A stretch of DNA of 64,000 bases from contig NC_044012.1 of NCBI RefSeq assembly GCF_900496995.4, positions 1 to 64,000 on the forward strand, read 5' to 3'. The position numbers and the translations under genes were made by a program. Below are positions 1 to 11,100 of this stretch, one piece after another. The stretch's first letter is position 1. Every line of letters starts with the position of its first letter. Source of the stretch: Aquila chrysaetos chrysaetos. Lineage: Eukaryota > Chordata > Aves > Accipitriformes > Accipitridae. The notes beneath the pieces are model-generated. The model ran no database searches. It worked only from the letters and a program-made list of their open reading frames with translations, and was not told the origin of the DNA.

Positions 1-189
1 GTCAGTTACACTTAGCTCTCCTGACTGGAATCTTCGATACTCAAATCAAGATGGGAAGGGTAAGGGGGTCTCCAAGCAGCAAACTGGTGTCCACGACGGT
101 TTCCTTAGTTTCTTGAAACAGAACATAGGAAAACCAGTAACTTCCTGGTGAGGGTTCTAGGGTTCGCTATTTCCAACTTTAACAATATT

Positions 190-700
190 AAGGTTCCGAT
201 AGTCACACATAACGCAGTTCCTAAAGTTTCTACGGCTACGTTTCAGACTTAATGTGAAAAATGATCACGTCCAAAACAGGATTCTAATTAAAGTTTACAA
301 TTTATTATATGCATAGAGGCAAGCAAACAGCGCTGGGTGCACCGGGAGCCTCTGCTCTACCAAGGCACACCCCGTCAGGTCTAATTGTGCAGGTTAAGTA
401 CAGGTTCTACATACATATTCACTAGATTCCTGAGAAATGTTATACATATTCATTAGTTTTCCCGGGAAACTATTAACATATGTAAATGTCCTTTACGCAG
501 GCGCATTGAAGGCCTCTGGTGGTCTTCAGGAGTCCTCCGGTGGTCTTCCATAGTCTTCCTCACTTGTCCGCTATTTGACCCTCCTCAGGTGATTCTGCGC
601 AGTATGGTCCTTTCCATGTTTTGATACCTTCGTGCTTGTTAGTGTTCTTATTATCTAAGTTCTCATTAGTGGTATAGCACCGTACGGTTAGTTTAAGCTA
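190..700 (-). mobile_element. Probable LTR fragment of an avian endogenous retrovirus (minus orientation)
   Basis: Read on the minus strand this stretch looks like the U3-R-U5 part of a retroviral LTR. A short GC-containing R-like segment (about 310-370) is followed by a polyadenylation hexamer AATAAA, seen as tttatt at 301-306 on the plus strand, and then by AT-rich sequence. The layout resembles avian class II (ERVK-like) LTRs as I remember them. I see no flanking duplication, primer-binding site or retroviral reading frame, so the boundaries are approximate and the family is a guess. Confidence 0.35.
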
Positions 701-1732
701 AATTATCTACAAGGAGGGGAACAAAAGGCAGGAGTTCTTATCTTTTCCGGCCTTATCTATTCAAGCAAGGCCTCTACTTGCGTTTCCTTAACAAGATCGT
801 AAATTCATCGAACACTGAATTAAGTCTTGTGATCGCTCTTGGTTCCTTCTTGCTCATCATTCCTAAGTACCAGTCTCTGGCAGGCTTAATCCTTGACAAA
901 CACCAGTCCTGGGTATGTAAAGTTACAGAGGGACAATCATTAAGCAATAAGCAGTTTGTTCTCTCTATCAATCCCCCCCCCGCTTTTTCTTTAAACCTTT
1001 GCAACTATAGGATTCCGCTACTTCCGAGAGACCGTGTGAAGTATTTTTCGATTTCTACTTGATGTCTGATTTTATTTCGTTTCCAACTTTTGTAATTCCC
1101 TACTGTTATATGGCTTTTGCAGGAAGCAAGAACTATATACATACTCTCCTACTTCCCTTAGGCCTACGGTTATACAAGATCCAGCAAAACGGTTAAAGAT
1201 TACATATGCAGAGAGGGTCACATTTCACCATGCGGCCCTATCGTTGTTTTATATTGACACGAATCAGGTTAATATATTTCACACTTAACAATCCTATACG
1301 TTATGCTTCACAATTTTACTTCTTAATCAAACCTAACTCTTCTACGTGATTAAATTTTGATTTCTTTACCAGAATATTTGCAACAGCTGGAGCCCAGCAG
1401 GAACAGGGGGGGGCATGGCCCGACCCCCCCCAGCGCCTCACCTCCTCCTCCCCTGGGCTCCCTCACGGCCCCTCGCCCTGTGCAAAGGGAGCGCAAACGC
1501 AGCCCGGAGGGCAACGGGGACGGCCGGCCAGTGTTCGTTCAGCCAGTCGCGCGCCTAACGAGTCCTGCCAGCGAGTCCGCTCCGGGGCTCGGGGCCCCCC
1601 CCCCCGACGCTCCCCCTGCCCCTGGGACACCTCTGATAGCATATGTCCATACATTCTGTATGGCACGTCTAAATATTTGGATGGTTTTAATGTTTTGTAC
1701 CAGCCGTGGAAACTGGTTTGCTGCTAGGTGAC
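701..1732. other. Non-coding, unassigned; GC-rich block at 1380-1640
   Basis: Moderately AT-rich sequence without a convincing reading frame. The abrupt GC-rich block at about 1380-1640, with several runs of 7 or more C, differs sharply from its flanks. The region may be internal debris of the LTR elements on either side, but no retroviral protein is recognisable. Confidence 0.4.
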
Positions 1733-2291
1733 TGTAAAAGTGAGATTTGGTAAATAATTATTAGAAATCTGACACTAACACAATGATTGAAACAGTAGAC
1801 AAAAGTATAGCCAAGCAGTTAACTAGCAGAGGTAGGTACTCGTAAGTTTTGCAGTTCTTTGCTCTTAGGACTAGATGTTCCTGTGCACTAGATGAGAACA
1901 ATGCTGAAACTGACCACGTGCGATTGAAACTGCGTTAAGCTTCAAGATCAAAGAACAAGGACAAGAATAAGACTTCAAGGACAGCCAGCAAGAACTTCAA
2001 ATGGGCCGGTGGTCGCAAAAGCAGCCCTTCGTCTCAAACGGATCCTTCATTGCGCATGATTGGATGTAGGCAGTACTGTGATAATCGGTTGCCATCATTT
2101 TTATGTATACGTATACTAATCTGATTAATATGCAATTAGTTATTCTATAGAACCTGTGTGTGCTAAACCTGTGGCACGCACGCTAGGTGGAACTATCCCC
2201 CGTGCATCCAGCGCTGCAATGAAGAATGCCTGCTTTCTAAAACTCCAAAACGAGCCTTAGAGAGTTTCTTCGACCGGCTTTTTCAGTATCA
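1733..2291 (+). mobile_element. Solo LTR of an avian endogenous retrovirus
   Basis: The right end has the layout I know from common avian LTRs: a segment at 2185-2230 leading into a degenerate polyadenylation site (AATGAA at about 2218 instead of AATAAA), then a conserved U5-like stretch (2240-2290) ending in CA at 2290-2291. The left end begins with TG near 1733. No internal retroviral sequence adjoins it, so it is best read as a solo LTR. The exact left boundary is uncertain and the family is not assigned. Confidence 0.55.
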
Positions 2292-2313
2292 GAGGTACAA
2301 GGGAGGAAAGGAG

Positions 2314-2341
<28 letters not shown>
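2314..2341 (+). repeat. Poly-A tract (28 A)
   Basis: An uninterrupted run of 28 adenines lies between the LTR and the start of the GC-rich island. It could be a retroposon tail or a simple homopolymer; no source element is identifiable upstream beyond the LTR. Confidence 0.9.
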
Positions 2342-2344
<3 letters not shown>

Positions 2345-2345
<1 letters not shown>

Positions 2346-4560
2346 GCGGTGTGGGAAAGAGAGGGGGCCGGGCAGGGCCAGGGAGGGACCGGAACGCAGA
2401 AGAGGGGAGAGAGACAGGGCCCCGAGGCTCACCACAGCTCTTGTTCTTGGCGCTGCCAGGAGAATTTGCCAGTTCAGACGCTTCTTTCTGCTCCTCTCCC
2501 GCTCCCCTCCTCTGCTGTAACTCCGGCTGCACGGCTGTCCTCCTCCCCCTAGGAGAACACGTGTCTCACAGGTCTTGCAAGACGAGGCTTCCTAGGCACA
2601 GAGCCTCGCTCGCTCGCACACTAGGTGGCCGTACGGCACCGTCGGTGCTGCATACGGACCCTGCAGTGCACCTCGGCAGTCTGACCTGCTGCGGACTACG
2701 AGGAGGGATCCTTCCACACGCGGAGAGGCAGGCTCTCTCTTGCCTGCAGTGGGAGGCAGCTGCCGGCCGGCCGGCCTTCCATTTCTTCTTCTCTACCTTT
2801 CTCTGGCCTCTCCAGCTTCAGCCGCAGCAGCTCCTGCCCACAGCCGGTAAGTGCCCCACCTGTCCCTTTGTGCTCCGGCGCCCGCGCAGAGAGGGAGGCC
2901 AGGCAGAGACAGCCCACGCAAGCCTGAGGCTGCTGCAGTCGACGGCATCCCCAAGGGAGGAAGAGACAACCATGCCCTCAGCGCAGCCTCTGCGAAAGAG
3001 AAGCATCGACTCATTACCGCAGATCGCCCCTGGCCAGAGCCCCTCCTTCTGCAGAGGCTTCTGGAGATGCAGTGAGGGCCAGCTTGCTGCCCTCACAACA
3101 GGGCTCGGGGGCTGCCTGCGGCCACAGCACAGGCTCCAGGGGAGGGGCTGGAGCTGGGGGCAGCCGCACGGGCCGAGCGGGGCCGGGGGCGGCACCGGGG
3201 GAGCTCTGGCGACTCGGGGAGGCGCCCGCTGGCCGCGCCTGGGGGGTGCGCGCCTCCGTCCCCTCTTCCCTTCTACCGGCGGCTCTCGGGGAACTCCCCG
3301 GCCCGGCTCGCCTCCGGCGGACCGGGAGCCTGCCGCGGCGGCCGCTTCGCAGCTTCCCGGCCCGGCAGCCCCGGGCAGCCAGCGGGCAGGAGGCACCCCC
3401 CGCCCCCGCCCTCGCCCTCACCCTCGCCCCCGCCGGAGGGGATCGCTCGCCTCACCCGCGGTCCCGGCGCTCGCCCGCTGCCGCCGAGACCCGCGCCCTG
3501 CGCGCCGCCACGCTGCTCCCGGGGACCGCGCACAAGGCGGCAGCAGCGGAGGCAGCGGCGGCGGCGCTGCTGCTGCGCACCTGTGCCGTGCCGGCGCTGC
3601 AGTTCCGCCCTTCGGCCACGAGGCGGCAGCAGCAGCGAGCGGACGGCGGGACGCGCGTGCCCAGGGGCGGCCCCGGCGCTGCGGTTCCGCGCTTTGCGCG
3701 CCGAGCGCCCGCCGACACCGCGCGCCTGGGGCGGCAGCGGCGTTTCCTCACCGGGAGGAAGCAACGAGCGCGGCGGCACCTCCCGCCGGTGCCGCATTGC
3801 CGTTACCGTCGGACGGCACGTGCAGGACAGGGGCAGCCCCGCGCACTCACAGCCTCCGAGCTGCAGTACCGAACGTTGGTCGCAGGGTGGCAACTGCCAG
3901 GGCTTGGCGCGGCGCACGAGCGCGCATGCGCGGCTCCCAGCTGCAGTACCGAACTTTGGTCAATAGGGGGCGGAAGAGCGCGCTGGCGAAACGCGCCGCC
4001 ACCGCGCATGCGCGGCTCCCGAGCAGCTGCACGGCGTCGTGGTTGCCAGGCAACAGCGGGACGGCGGCCGAAACGCGCCACCGCGCATGCGCGGCTCCCG
4101 AACGCCAGTGCCGCGTTTTGGTTGCCAGGCAACAGCAGCAGCGCCGTAAAGCGCGCCGCCGCGTCGCGCTGTGGCTGCTAGGCAACAGCGGCGAGGGCCG
4201 TAAAAGGCGCATCGCGCACGCGCCCCTCCCCAGCTGCCGTACAGCGCCTTGGTTGCCAGGCAACAGCAGGAGCGCCGTAAAGCGCGCCGCCGCGCATGCG
4301 CGGTTGCCGAGACGCCGTGTCGCGCTGTGGTTGCTAGGCAACAGCGGCAAGCGCCGTAAAAGGCGCACCGCGCATGCGCGCCTCCCCAGCTGCCGTACAG
4401 CGTTTTGCCTGCTAGGCAACAGCGGGGGCCCAGCCACGCGCGCCACCGCGCATGCGCGCCTCCAGAACGCAGTTCCCGCCTTCGCTCGCCGCGCAGCAGC
4501 ATCCGCATCCCCGCAACGATCCTCTTCTGAGCATCAGCTGCAGGAGAGATGACTGACAGC
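2345..4560. promoter_or_regulatory. CpG island, probable promoter region with a plus-strand splice donor at 2846/2847
   Basis: More than 2 kb of very GC-rich, CpG-dense sequence. A strong plus-strand donor (CCG followed by GTAAGT) sits at 2846/2847, so a plus-strand non-coding first exon is possible. Long overlapping open frames occur on both strands, including one of 733 codons on the plus strand, but they show no recognisable domain and are dominated by Arg/Ala/Pro as expected of translated CpG-rich DNA. The right third is the X-box/NRF1 tandem array described separately. No transcript can be assigned from sequence alone. Confidence 0.6.
3845..4480. repeat. ~78-bp tandem array of paired NRF1-like and RFX X-box-like palindromes
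   Basis: Units begin with the palindrome GCGCATGCGC at 3922, 4004, 4083, 4292, 4370 and 4448, and GCGCACGCGC at 4214. Spacings are 82, 79, 131 (one full unit plus a partial unit), 78, 78 and 78. Inside most units lies an inverted repeat GTTGCCAGGCAAC (4042-4054, 4121-4133, 4252-4264) or GTTGCTAGGCAAC (4330-4342), with one-base or two-base variants at 4174-4186 and 4408-4420. The first motif fits the NRF1 consensus and the second the RFX X-box consensus. Most units also share a GCCGTAAA block about 20 bases after the X-box. Copies at the left (3845-4003) are decayed and lack a clean X-box. Because 78 is divisible by 3, open frames run through the array on both strands. Confidence 0.9.
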
Positions 4561-5580
4561 TCAACCCAGTACAGACCAGCCACAGGCGGTAACTACTTAC
4601 TGGGGGCACGGGGCTTACATTGCCCTGCCCTTTCCCCACTCGCAGCCCGGGCACTCACCTTCATTGCCTCCCTTCCAAAAAGCACCCGAGGGGCTGGAGC
4701 GGTTACAGCACTCCAGCACAAAGAACAAACAATTCGGGCGGTCGCTTCTGTCCCTGCCCCCCCACCCCATTGTCTAGACAGGAGAAGCAGCACAGGGAAC
4801 CTGCAAGGGCAGGGGGGACGGGGGGTTCCCCTGGACCAAGCCCCAGGGACTGCTGTATCCGTCTGCATGCAGCATCAGGGTTCTGGGAGGGACAGCAGCC
4901 AGCCAACAGATGCTGGCGAGAGATTAAAAAAAAATAATAATAACGCCTGGTGCAGGTGACAGCCTGAAGGCAGGCCACAAGAGACCCAAAGCTGCCTCGT
5001 GCCAGGGGGGCAGCTCTGTTCAGCAGGAAACGGCGCATCCCAGCGGACCAGATGCGAGCGGCCCACCTGCAAGCGAGCGATACCCTGGCGATCCTGGGGC
5101 TCTGTTGGGGTGGGGCGCACCTTTCCTCACCTCTGTGCTATCACAACTCTGCTCTCCTAATCCTGCACGCACGCAAGGCTTCTTGTGCGGGGCTTGTCTC
5201 TTATCGAAGAGATGCTGCACGGTGTTACTTACCGCCCCGCCCTCCGGCGTGCAAAGTAATTAGACGTGAAGCAGGGAAAGCAAAGCGGCGCGTCGGGATA
5301 GTAGATGTTCTCGGCAGATGACCGCAGAGCCCTCGAGGTTCCATCTTTGCTCCCTACAGGAGCGTGGCTCCGCACCCCCTGCCGCTCCCCCCAGCAAGCG
5401 TCACGATTGCCCTTTGCTGTCTGCAACGTGCAGCACCTGCACGGCCCGAGTACTGCTGCTTACGGAGCAAGAGGCGCTTGCTATAAAGCGGCAATGAAGA
5501 ACAAGGACGGCCCGTCAAGATGGCAGGAGGAACGCAGAGAGCCTCCAGCATTAGCCAGGCAGGGCTTGCGACTCACCTCG
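4561..5580. other. Non-coding GC-moderate region right of the CpG array
   Basis: No recognisable gene. A weak plus-strand donor-like GTAACT lies near 4589, and a short A-rich run at 4923-4943. Otherwise this is unique sequence of intermediate GC content. Confidence 0.4.
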
Positions 5581-5745
5581 TGTCGTGGTCTAACGCCAGC
5601 CGGCAACGAAGCCCCACGCGACCGCTCACTCGCTCCCCCGCCGCCAGTGGGACGGGGAGACAATCGGAAGGGCGAAAGTGAGAAAACTCGTGGCTGGAAA
5701 CGAAAAGAGTTTAATCATTAAAAAGAAACAACAGCAACAACTTGT
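5581..5745 (-). mobile_element. 3' end of an avian retroviral LTR (minus orientation)
   Basis: Read on the minus strand this matches my memory of the 3' part of a widespread avian LTR: a T-rich stretch, then a conserved block, and the terminal bases ACCACGACA ending at 5581. The opposite end of what seems to be the same LTR family lies at 6425 on the plus strand. Only a fragment is present and no target-site duplication can be defined. Confidence 0.5.
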
Positions 5746-6424
5746 AAGGAAAAGAAGGAAAAAAAATGACAGAGAATGGGGTGCAGGCAGCGTGCCAGGG
5801 GTCTGGAGCCTGACAGATGATGGGGGGGGGTGGTGTGGCATATGGAGGAGGGAAAGGGGGGGGGGGGGAGGGCAGGAGATAGGAGAGCAGGGCACGCGGG
5901 GGGGAAACAACTCGCACGGGTTAAAAACTCGCGTGGGTGAAGGGGGCGGGCCGGAGCAACGGGGGGCACATGGGGGAGAAACACACACGGGGGGAGGGTA
6001 GGTGAGGGTACAAAGGTGGATGGGGGGACACGGGCGGGGATGACCTACCCCAGGGAGTCCACCCGGGATGATCCACAGCAGGTAACTCACCTGGGATAAC
6101 ACGCAACAGAGAATCCACACCAGATCATCCACACTGGGAGGACCCCCAGCAATGCCCCTCAAACTGCCTGTGCTTCGCCCCCAGTCTTCCCCGAACTGGC
6201 AAGTTTTTTGCTTTTTCAAAATAGTCAGTTTGGGGTGTGTTTCAGTGCTTTTCCACAACATAAAAAGGGGTGATCTTTTGGTTGTGGTTTTGCGCGTGAA
6301 AACGGGGTGGGATTTTTCCTTTCCAGCTGCACAGATCCAGGCGGATTTGGCTTTCCCAGGAGTCCCAAATTCGTTTGGTTTTTTTTTTCCCCTGTTGCAG
6401 ACCCAGAATCAGGGGGGTTGGGGT
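5746..6424. repeat. G-rich tract (G-quadruplex prone) and flanking unique sequence
   Basis: From 5818 to 6040 the plus strand carries many closely spaced runs of 3 to 14 guanines (for example 5821-5829, 5857-5870, 5899-5904, 5961-5966, 5990-5994). This gives many possible intramolecular G-quadruplexes. The rest, up to 6424, is ordinary non-coding sequence with a few G and T runs. No gene is visible. Confidence 0.75.
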
Positions 6425-6640
6425 TGTCCTGGTTTTGGCTGGAATAAAGTTAATTTTCTTCCGAGTAGCTGGTACAGGGCCATTTTGGATTTAGGACGAG
6501 AATAACGTTGACAACACACCGACGCTTTAGTTGTTGCTAAGCAGGGTTTATACTAAGTCAAGGACCTTCCAGCTTCTCATACCGCCCTGCCAGCGGAGGC
6601 TGGGGGTGCACAAGGAGAGTCGCTGAGCTAAAGGAGGATT
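6425..6640 (+). mobile_element. 5' end of an avian retroviral LTR (plus orientation)
   Basis: Starts with TGTCCTGGTTTTGG at 6425, which I recognise as the 5' terminus of an LTR found in many copies in bird genomes. It continues through a conserved AT-rich block to about 6640, where the similarity I can recall fades. The 3' part is missing here, although a 3' part in inverted orientation is at 5581-5745. Confidence 0.55.
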
Positions 6641-9600
6641 CCAGGTAAACAGGTCAGCTCGAAATACACCACCCTCCTTTAAAAGTTAAGAGCGATTTGA
6701 ACACTTAAAATCAGCATTTAGGCTAATTGATACCATTTTGAACACCTGCTTAGCACACAAGTAAACACTCTTGCCGGGGTTGGAAAACATCTCCTCCCTT
6801 CCTTACAGCACTGCTGCAGGGAGAGAACCCCGGGAGGCTGCGGGACGAGGTCGTACACAATCAGAATCTATGCTTACGGATCCACCGCAACAGCTACAGC
6901 CCTTGCGCTGCTGCTGCTGCTGCTGCTTTGCATCTTGCTTGTTTGGTGAATAAAGCTGAAGGTGAAGTGGAAAACTTCAAAGAGCAAAATGAAAAATAAA
7001 GAATAAATCTCAATAATTCACTTTACACTCAAAGGGTGTGCCCACGTTTATATACATCCAATAAAAATACTTATACTGTAAAAGCATTTGGTTTTCCTTT
7101 TGCATTACCTTAACTTGCACAGCTCTGAATTCCTACCGTTAAATTATCTATCTCCAAAGTACACAGTTATAATGTGACTAGGGGTTTTTGTGTGTGTTAC
7201 GTAATGAGGAGGAACACCTGGCCAGCTGCGCTGCCCAAGAGAGGTGCTACTGAACTGCCAGGGAAACACACCACTGAAAGCCAGACAGAAAGAAAGTACT
7301 TCAGAGCCCTCCGTCAAAACGTCAGGAAAGAAAACCCACAACATTCAGTTGCCTCTCTTTTTAAACATTTAGAAAAATACCTAACCGCTTACATACACCT
7401 CATAAATGATATACTACAGCTATTTGGCAGTTACACTTTAAACAATGCAGGTCAATTTGTAAAATCCCCAGTGCTGCAATACCTCAGACTACCAAAAAGG
7501 ACTGGCGGATTTCCTAATGCTTTTGGCAGTACTGAAGCACGCAGAGCAACACATTTTCATGTTGTCGCGACTGTTACAACTGAGAAACCAAGGACCAGCG
7601 ATGCCATCAACTTTAGGAAGATGGGCTGTGCTTGGGTCTTTGGAAGGAAATTGACTTTTTTTTTTTTTTTTTTCTTTGTTTAAAGAGAGTGAAAAGTCTT
7701 GTTACTGATGACTTCTACTGTCAAGTCGATCACCTCTGAAGATCCACTCTGATGGGAAGTTCATAAAAGAAAATTTCTTTGAGTGACAAAGACTTCCATT
7801 TTGGAAAATCTCTTTCCAACTGAAGTCAAAATGACACGCTGTAGGTTAAAGGAAAAAATACATTACTGAAGCAGTAACTCATCAAAAACAATCAGGACTC
7901 ACTGTCACTAGTTACAGGGCTGCCAGCGCTTCCTGGGAAAGCCTGGAAAACACACAGATGCGACGCCAATTTGTCCTGTTTTGTCCACGTCTCTTCTTTG
8001 ACCTCGATTGCTTTTAGCACAGATGCTAGTTATCTCAGTAAGGTTGTCGAGTACTCCTATAAGCTATTTTAAAAAACTCATGGACTGCAAAAGCATAAAG
8101 CTTTTATCATGAAAACAAAGTCTGTTTCTTCTGAACAGCTGAACTCTTACGAACAGTTTCTTCCCTCTTTTAGTACAAAATTATTTTCACTATATCATTT
8201 ACTAGCAAGTGCACAGAAACAGAAGATTATGCTTTCAGGAAGAGAAAATAAACGGAGGGAAGTAAACTTTGCATAGGTGTAACTTGCTCCAGAACAGAAC
8301 TTATTTTTAGTATTTGCGTTACAATATTTCACGTAAAAAAATGTAAAAGGAGAGTTGGCACGCTCTTAATGTTAAAGTCCATACTGCAAGTACCTTTGGA
8401 AAAACGCAGACACACATCACAGACGTACCTTGTACTTGCAGACCACTATGGATTCTTTCCATCTGTCTCGTATTGTCATGGCAGAAGAAAGGGCAAGCAC
8501 GGCGAAACGGTGCCAGCTGACATCCAGCTGAGAGAAGAAAAAACCCGTTAGCATAAAGCTGGGTAGGAATACAAAGCTGCCTTTTTTTGTGAAGGTTTGT
8601 GAAGACAGTACGACGGAGCAGAGCAAAAAGTATTTTTGCATTTTTCAGACAACCGTGCCTTTTTTTTTTTTTTTTTTTTTTTTGACTCATCGGTACCTTT
8701 AGTTTCACTAGAACTCACTTTCCTAGATACACGCAGGTGACAGACAGAGAGACCTACGTACATTTTCTCAAGCCTTAGTATAGCCAAGACTTCCTCACCC
8801 TATACATCACAAGTTGAGTATTTTTGCTAAAGAGCACAGCAACACATCTGTCCTTGCGAACTGCCTCGTTGCAAAAAAGGAATGATTTTTTCCAGGCCGT
8901 TGCTCCAAACGGTCAAGATCTTTTAAAACCGCAGTTGCGCCACCAAACCCGCTCAGGGTCCCTGCTAGCTTTTGACTGCCCTGACATTTGACAGGCACAC
9001 GCTCCATTCCATCTTCCCACAGCAAAAATACGTTAACGCTCTCGGACCCAGAGCGCAACCCTACAGATGGCAAGGGGTGCGTGTGTGTGTGGACGTTTTG
9101 ATGAGGAGCCACCGAGCATCCCTGCGAGCACAGCCGCACGCGCCAGATCGGTTTCACCTCTGCCGCGACTTACCGGTTTCGGTGAATGTAGTTTCTGACG
9201 CTTTACACCGAAAACCGCATCTCGATGCTTCGCCCCAGTAGAAACGACCCATCGCTGGAACGCTACAAAAATGCAGTAACACAAATTGCAAACCCACAGC
9301 AGCAACAGCTCCAGAATTATTTAGACCAGGAACAAGGGAGAAAAATAAAACAGCTTCATCTCACGCTCAGGGGAGCGGCAGACAGAGAAAAGGGTTGGCA
9401 TTCTGAGCCCTTACAGAAAACGGGCATTCTCCTTCCATTCCTCAGCCCGTCCGTTAAGGTCTCAATACCGCAACACTGCTCTGGCAACGTCGAGAGTAGG
9501 GAACAACAGCCCTGCCGCTGGACTTGCCACTGACCCATGCTATTTACCGTAGCAGGACGCGTACGCAGAGGGACACCTTTTGCCACACACAACCCTGAAC

Positions 9601-11100
9601 TTCCTAAAAATTTACGTTTACCAAAAAAAGCCATTTGGAACATATTGCCAAACAACATTTGGCAATAAAGCTTTGATGTGTTTGACGCACGCAAATTTTT
9701 GGTCACTCGCTATTTGCTTCCTGTTGCTGCTGCTGTTCTTCCTTCAGAAATTCTACTTGTAGCCAAGTTATTCACTACTGGTTCAAGCATTTGCCTTCCT
9801 GGTATTACCAGCACATTCACAGAGGCAAGTAACTTAATTGCTCTTCTACAATTATCCAAACGACAATTACAGCCATGAAAGAGAAGGAGAGGTCAGGCAG
9901 CAGAAGAGCTCTGCAGGCTGGCACCAGTCAATATTGCACTCTTTTAAAAACAAACAACAACAAAACAAAACCATGACCCTGTAGCTTTTTTTTTTTTTTT
10001 TTTTTTTCCCCCCTCTTTCAGAGCTCATCCCTGCCTCAGCATTTTGTCTCGTCAGAGCATGAAGCGCAGGTGATCCGCACCCTGACAACTTTTGCGTGTG
10101 ATGAATGCCTGTTCAGAAGTAGTCCAGATCTGCTATTGTCTCACCAGACCGGTGTCATTTTTATGGTTTTAATCATCATAACTCAAATTTGATTTACTCA
10201 CGCATTTGTGAGGAAACTAATTAACTTTTAGGCACTGCCTCTCCTTTTTTTGGGGGGGTGGCGGGGAGGTGGAAACGTGTTAGAGACTGAAAAACATTAC
10301 GTTTCAGAGCTCCCAACCATGACGGAGTGCTGGAGAAATCAATGAAAGCAAAGACCAACAGCAGCAACATCAACTGAAAGTTGGCTTTAATTCCGGTCAC
10401 GTACTTAAGCGACTCTCCAAGTCTATGCCTCGGTCCTATGAATGACTGACTAGTCCTTTTTTGGAAGGACAAACTTTTTTACTTAAAAGTCCTAGACTGA
10501 AGGCTCCGCTGAACGGAATGGGGATTGTGCCACGGGACAACATGCCATCGACACTCTTAATGGGGAAGAAGAAAAAAAAAAAAAAAAAAAATCAAATAAA
10601 AATCAAGTTTAAGTACCAGTTTCCATCACGTTTCACTCATGACATTTCTACTGGCATCTAGGTGCTTAAAAATGAACTACAGGGACACCACATATTCCTA
10701 AAAATTCAGTTACACATAAAAAAGTAAAAGGCTGTTTCCAACTTGCCCATAAAATCCGTATGAACAGAGCAAAGAGAAACACTCGACCCTAAAGAAGCTA
10801 ACAGGCAGCTCTGAATTTACCAGACACGAAATTTCGTTCTTTCACCTGAAGCAAAAACGTATCAAGGGACCAGTGCAAGAACAGGGCACGATCTGTTAAC
10901 AGCAATTTTTCCATCAGCTTTTCTGCACTAGCAGCAAATTTGCCTTTTCTGTGGGTTTAACGTGGAGCATCCGTAGCGCCCTCGAACTCGCAAGTGTTTC
11001 TCTCCGCTCCCCCAGCCCGATACGTGCGATTACCTGAGCAGCAAGCGGAATTACCCACGCAGGATTTTCTTCGTGTGACGCGGAAGGTGACGCTGGGAAA
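6641..11100. other. Intergenic, AT-rich, with long homopolymers
   Basis: About 4.5 kb without a recognisable gene. It contains a (CTG)6 run at 6908-6925, poly-T at 7656-7673, 8660-8683 and 9986-10007, and poly-A at 10572-10591. Open frames of up to 169 codons occur (7174-7683 plus; 8807-9157 and 9356-9706 minus). Their products resemble nothing I know and the longest ends by translating the poly-T tract. The AT-rich character would suit a long 3' untranslated region, but none can be assigned. Confidence 0.5.

Noticed and set aside
2351..4552. 733-codon plus-strand open frame and overlapping 369-codon and minus-strand ~200-codon frames
   Set aside because: Arg/Ala/Pro-rich translation of CpG-island DNA and of a 78-bp repeat whose period is divisible by three. 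Open frames exist in several frames on both strands, there is no known domain, and the best splice donor (2846/2847) lies inside the frame.
7174..7683. 169-codon plus-strand frame
   Set aside because: It runs into a poly-T tract translated as poly-Phe and resembles no known protein. The interior looks mildly protein-like but there is no splice or conservation evidence.
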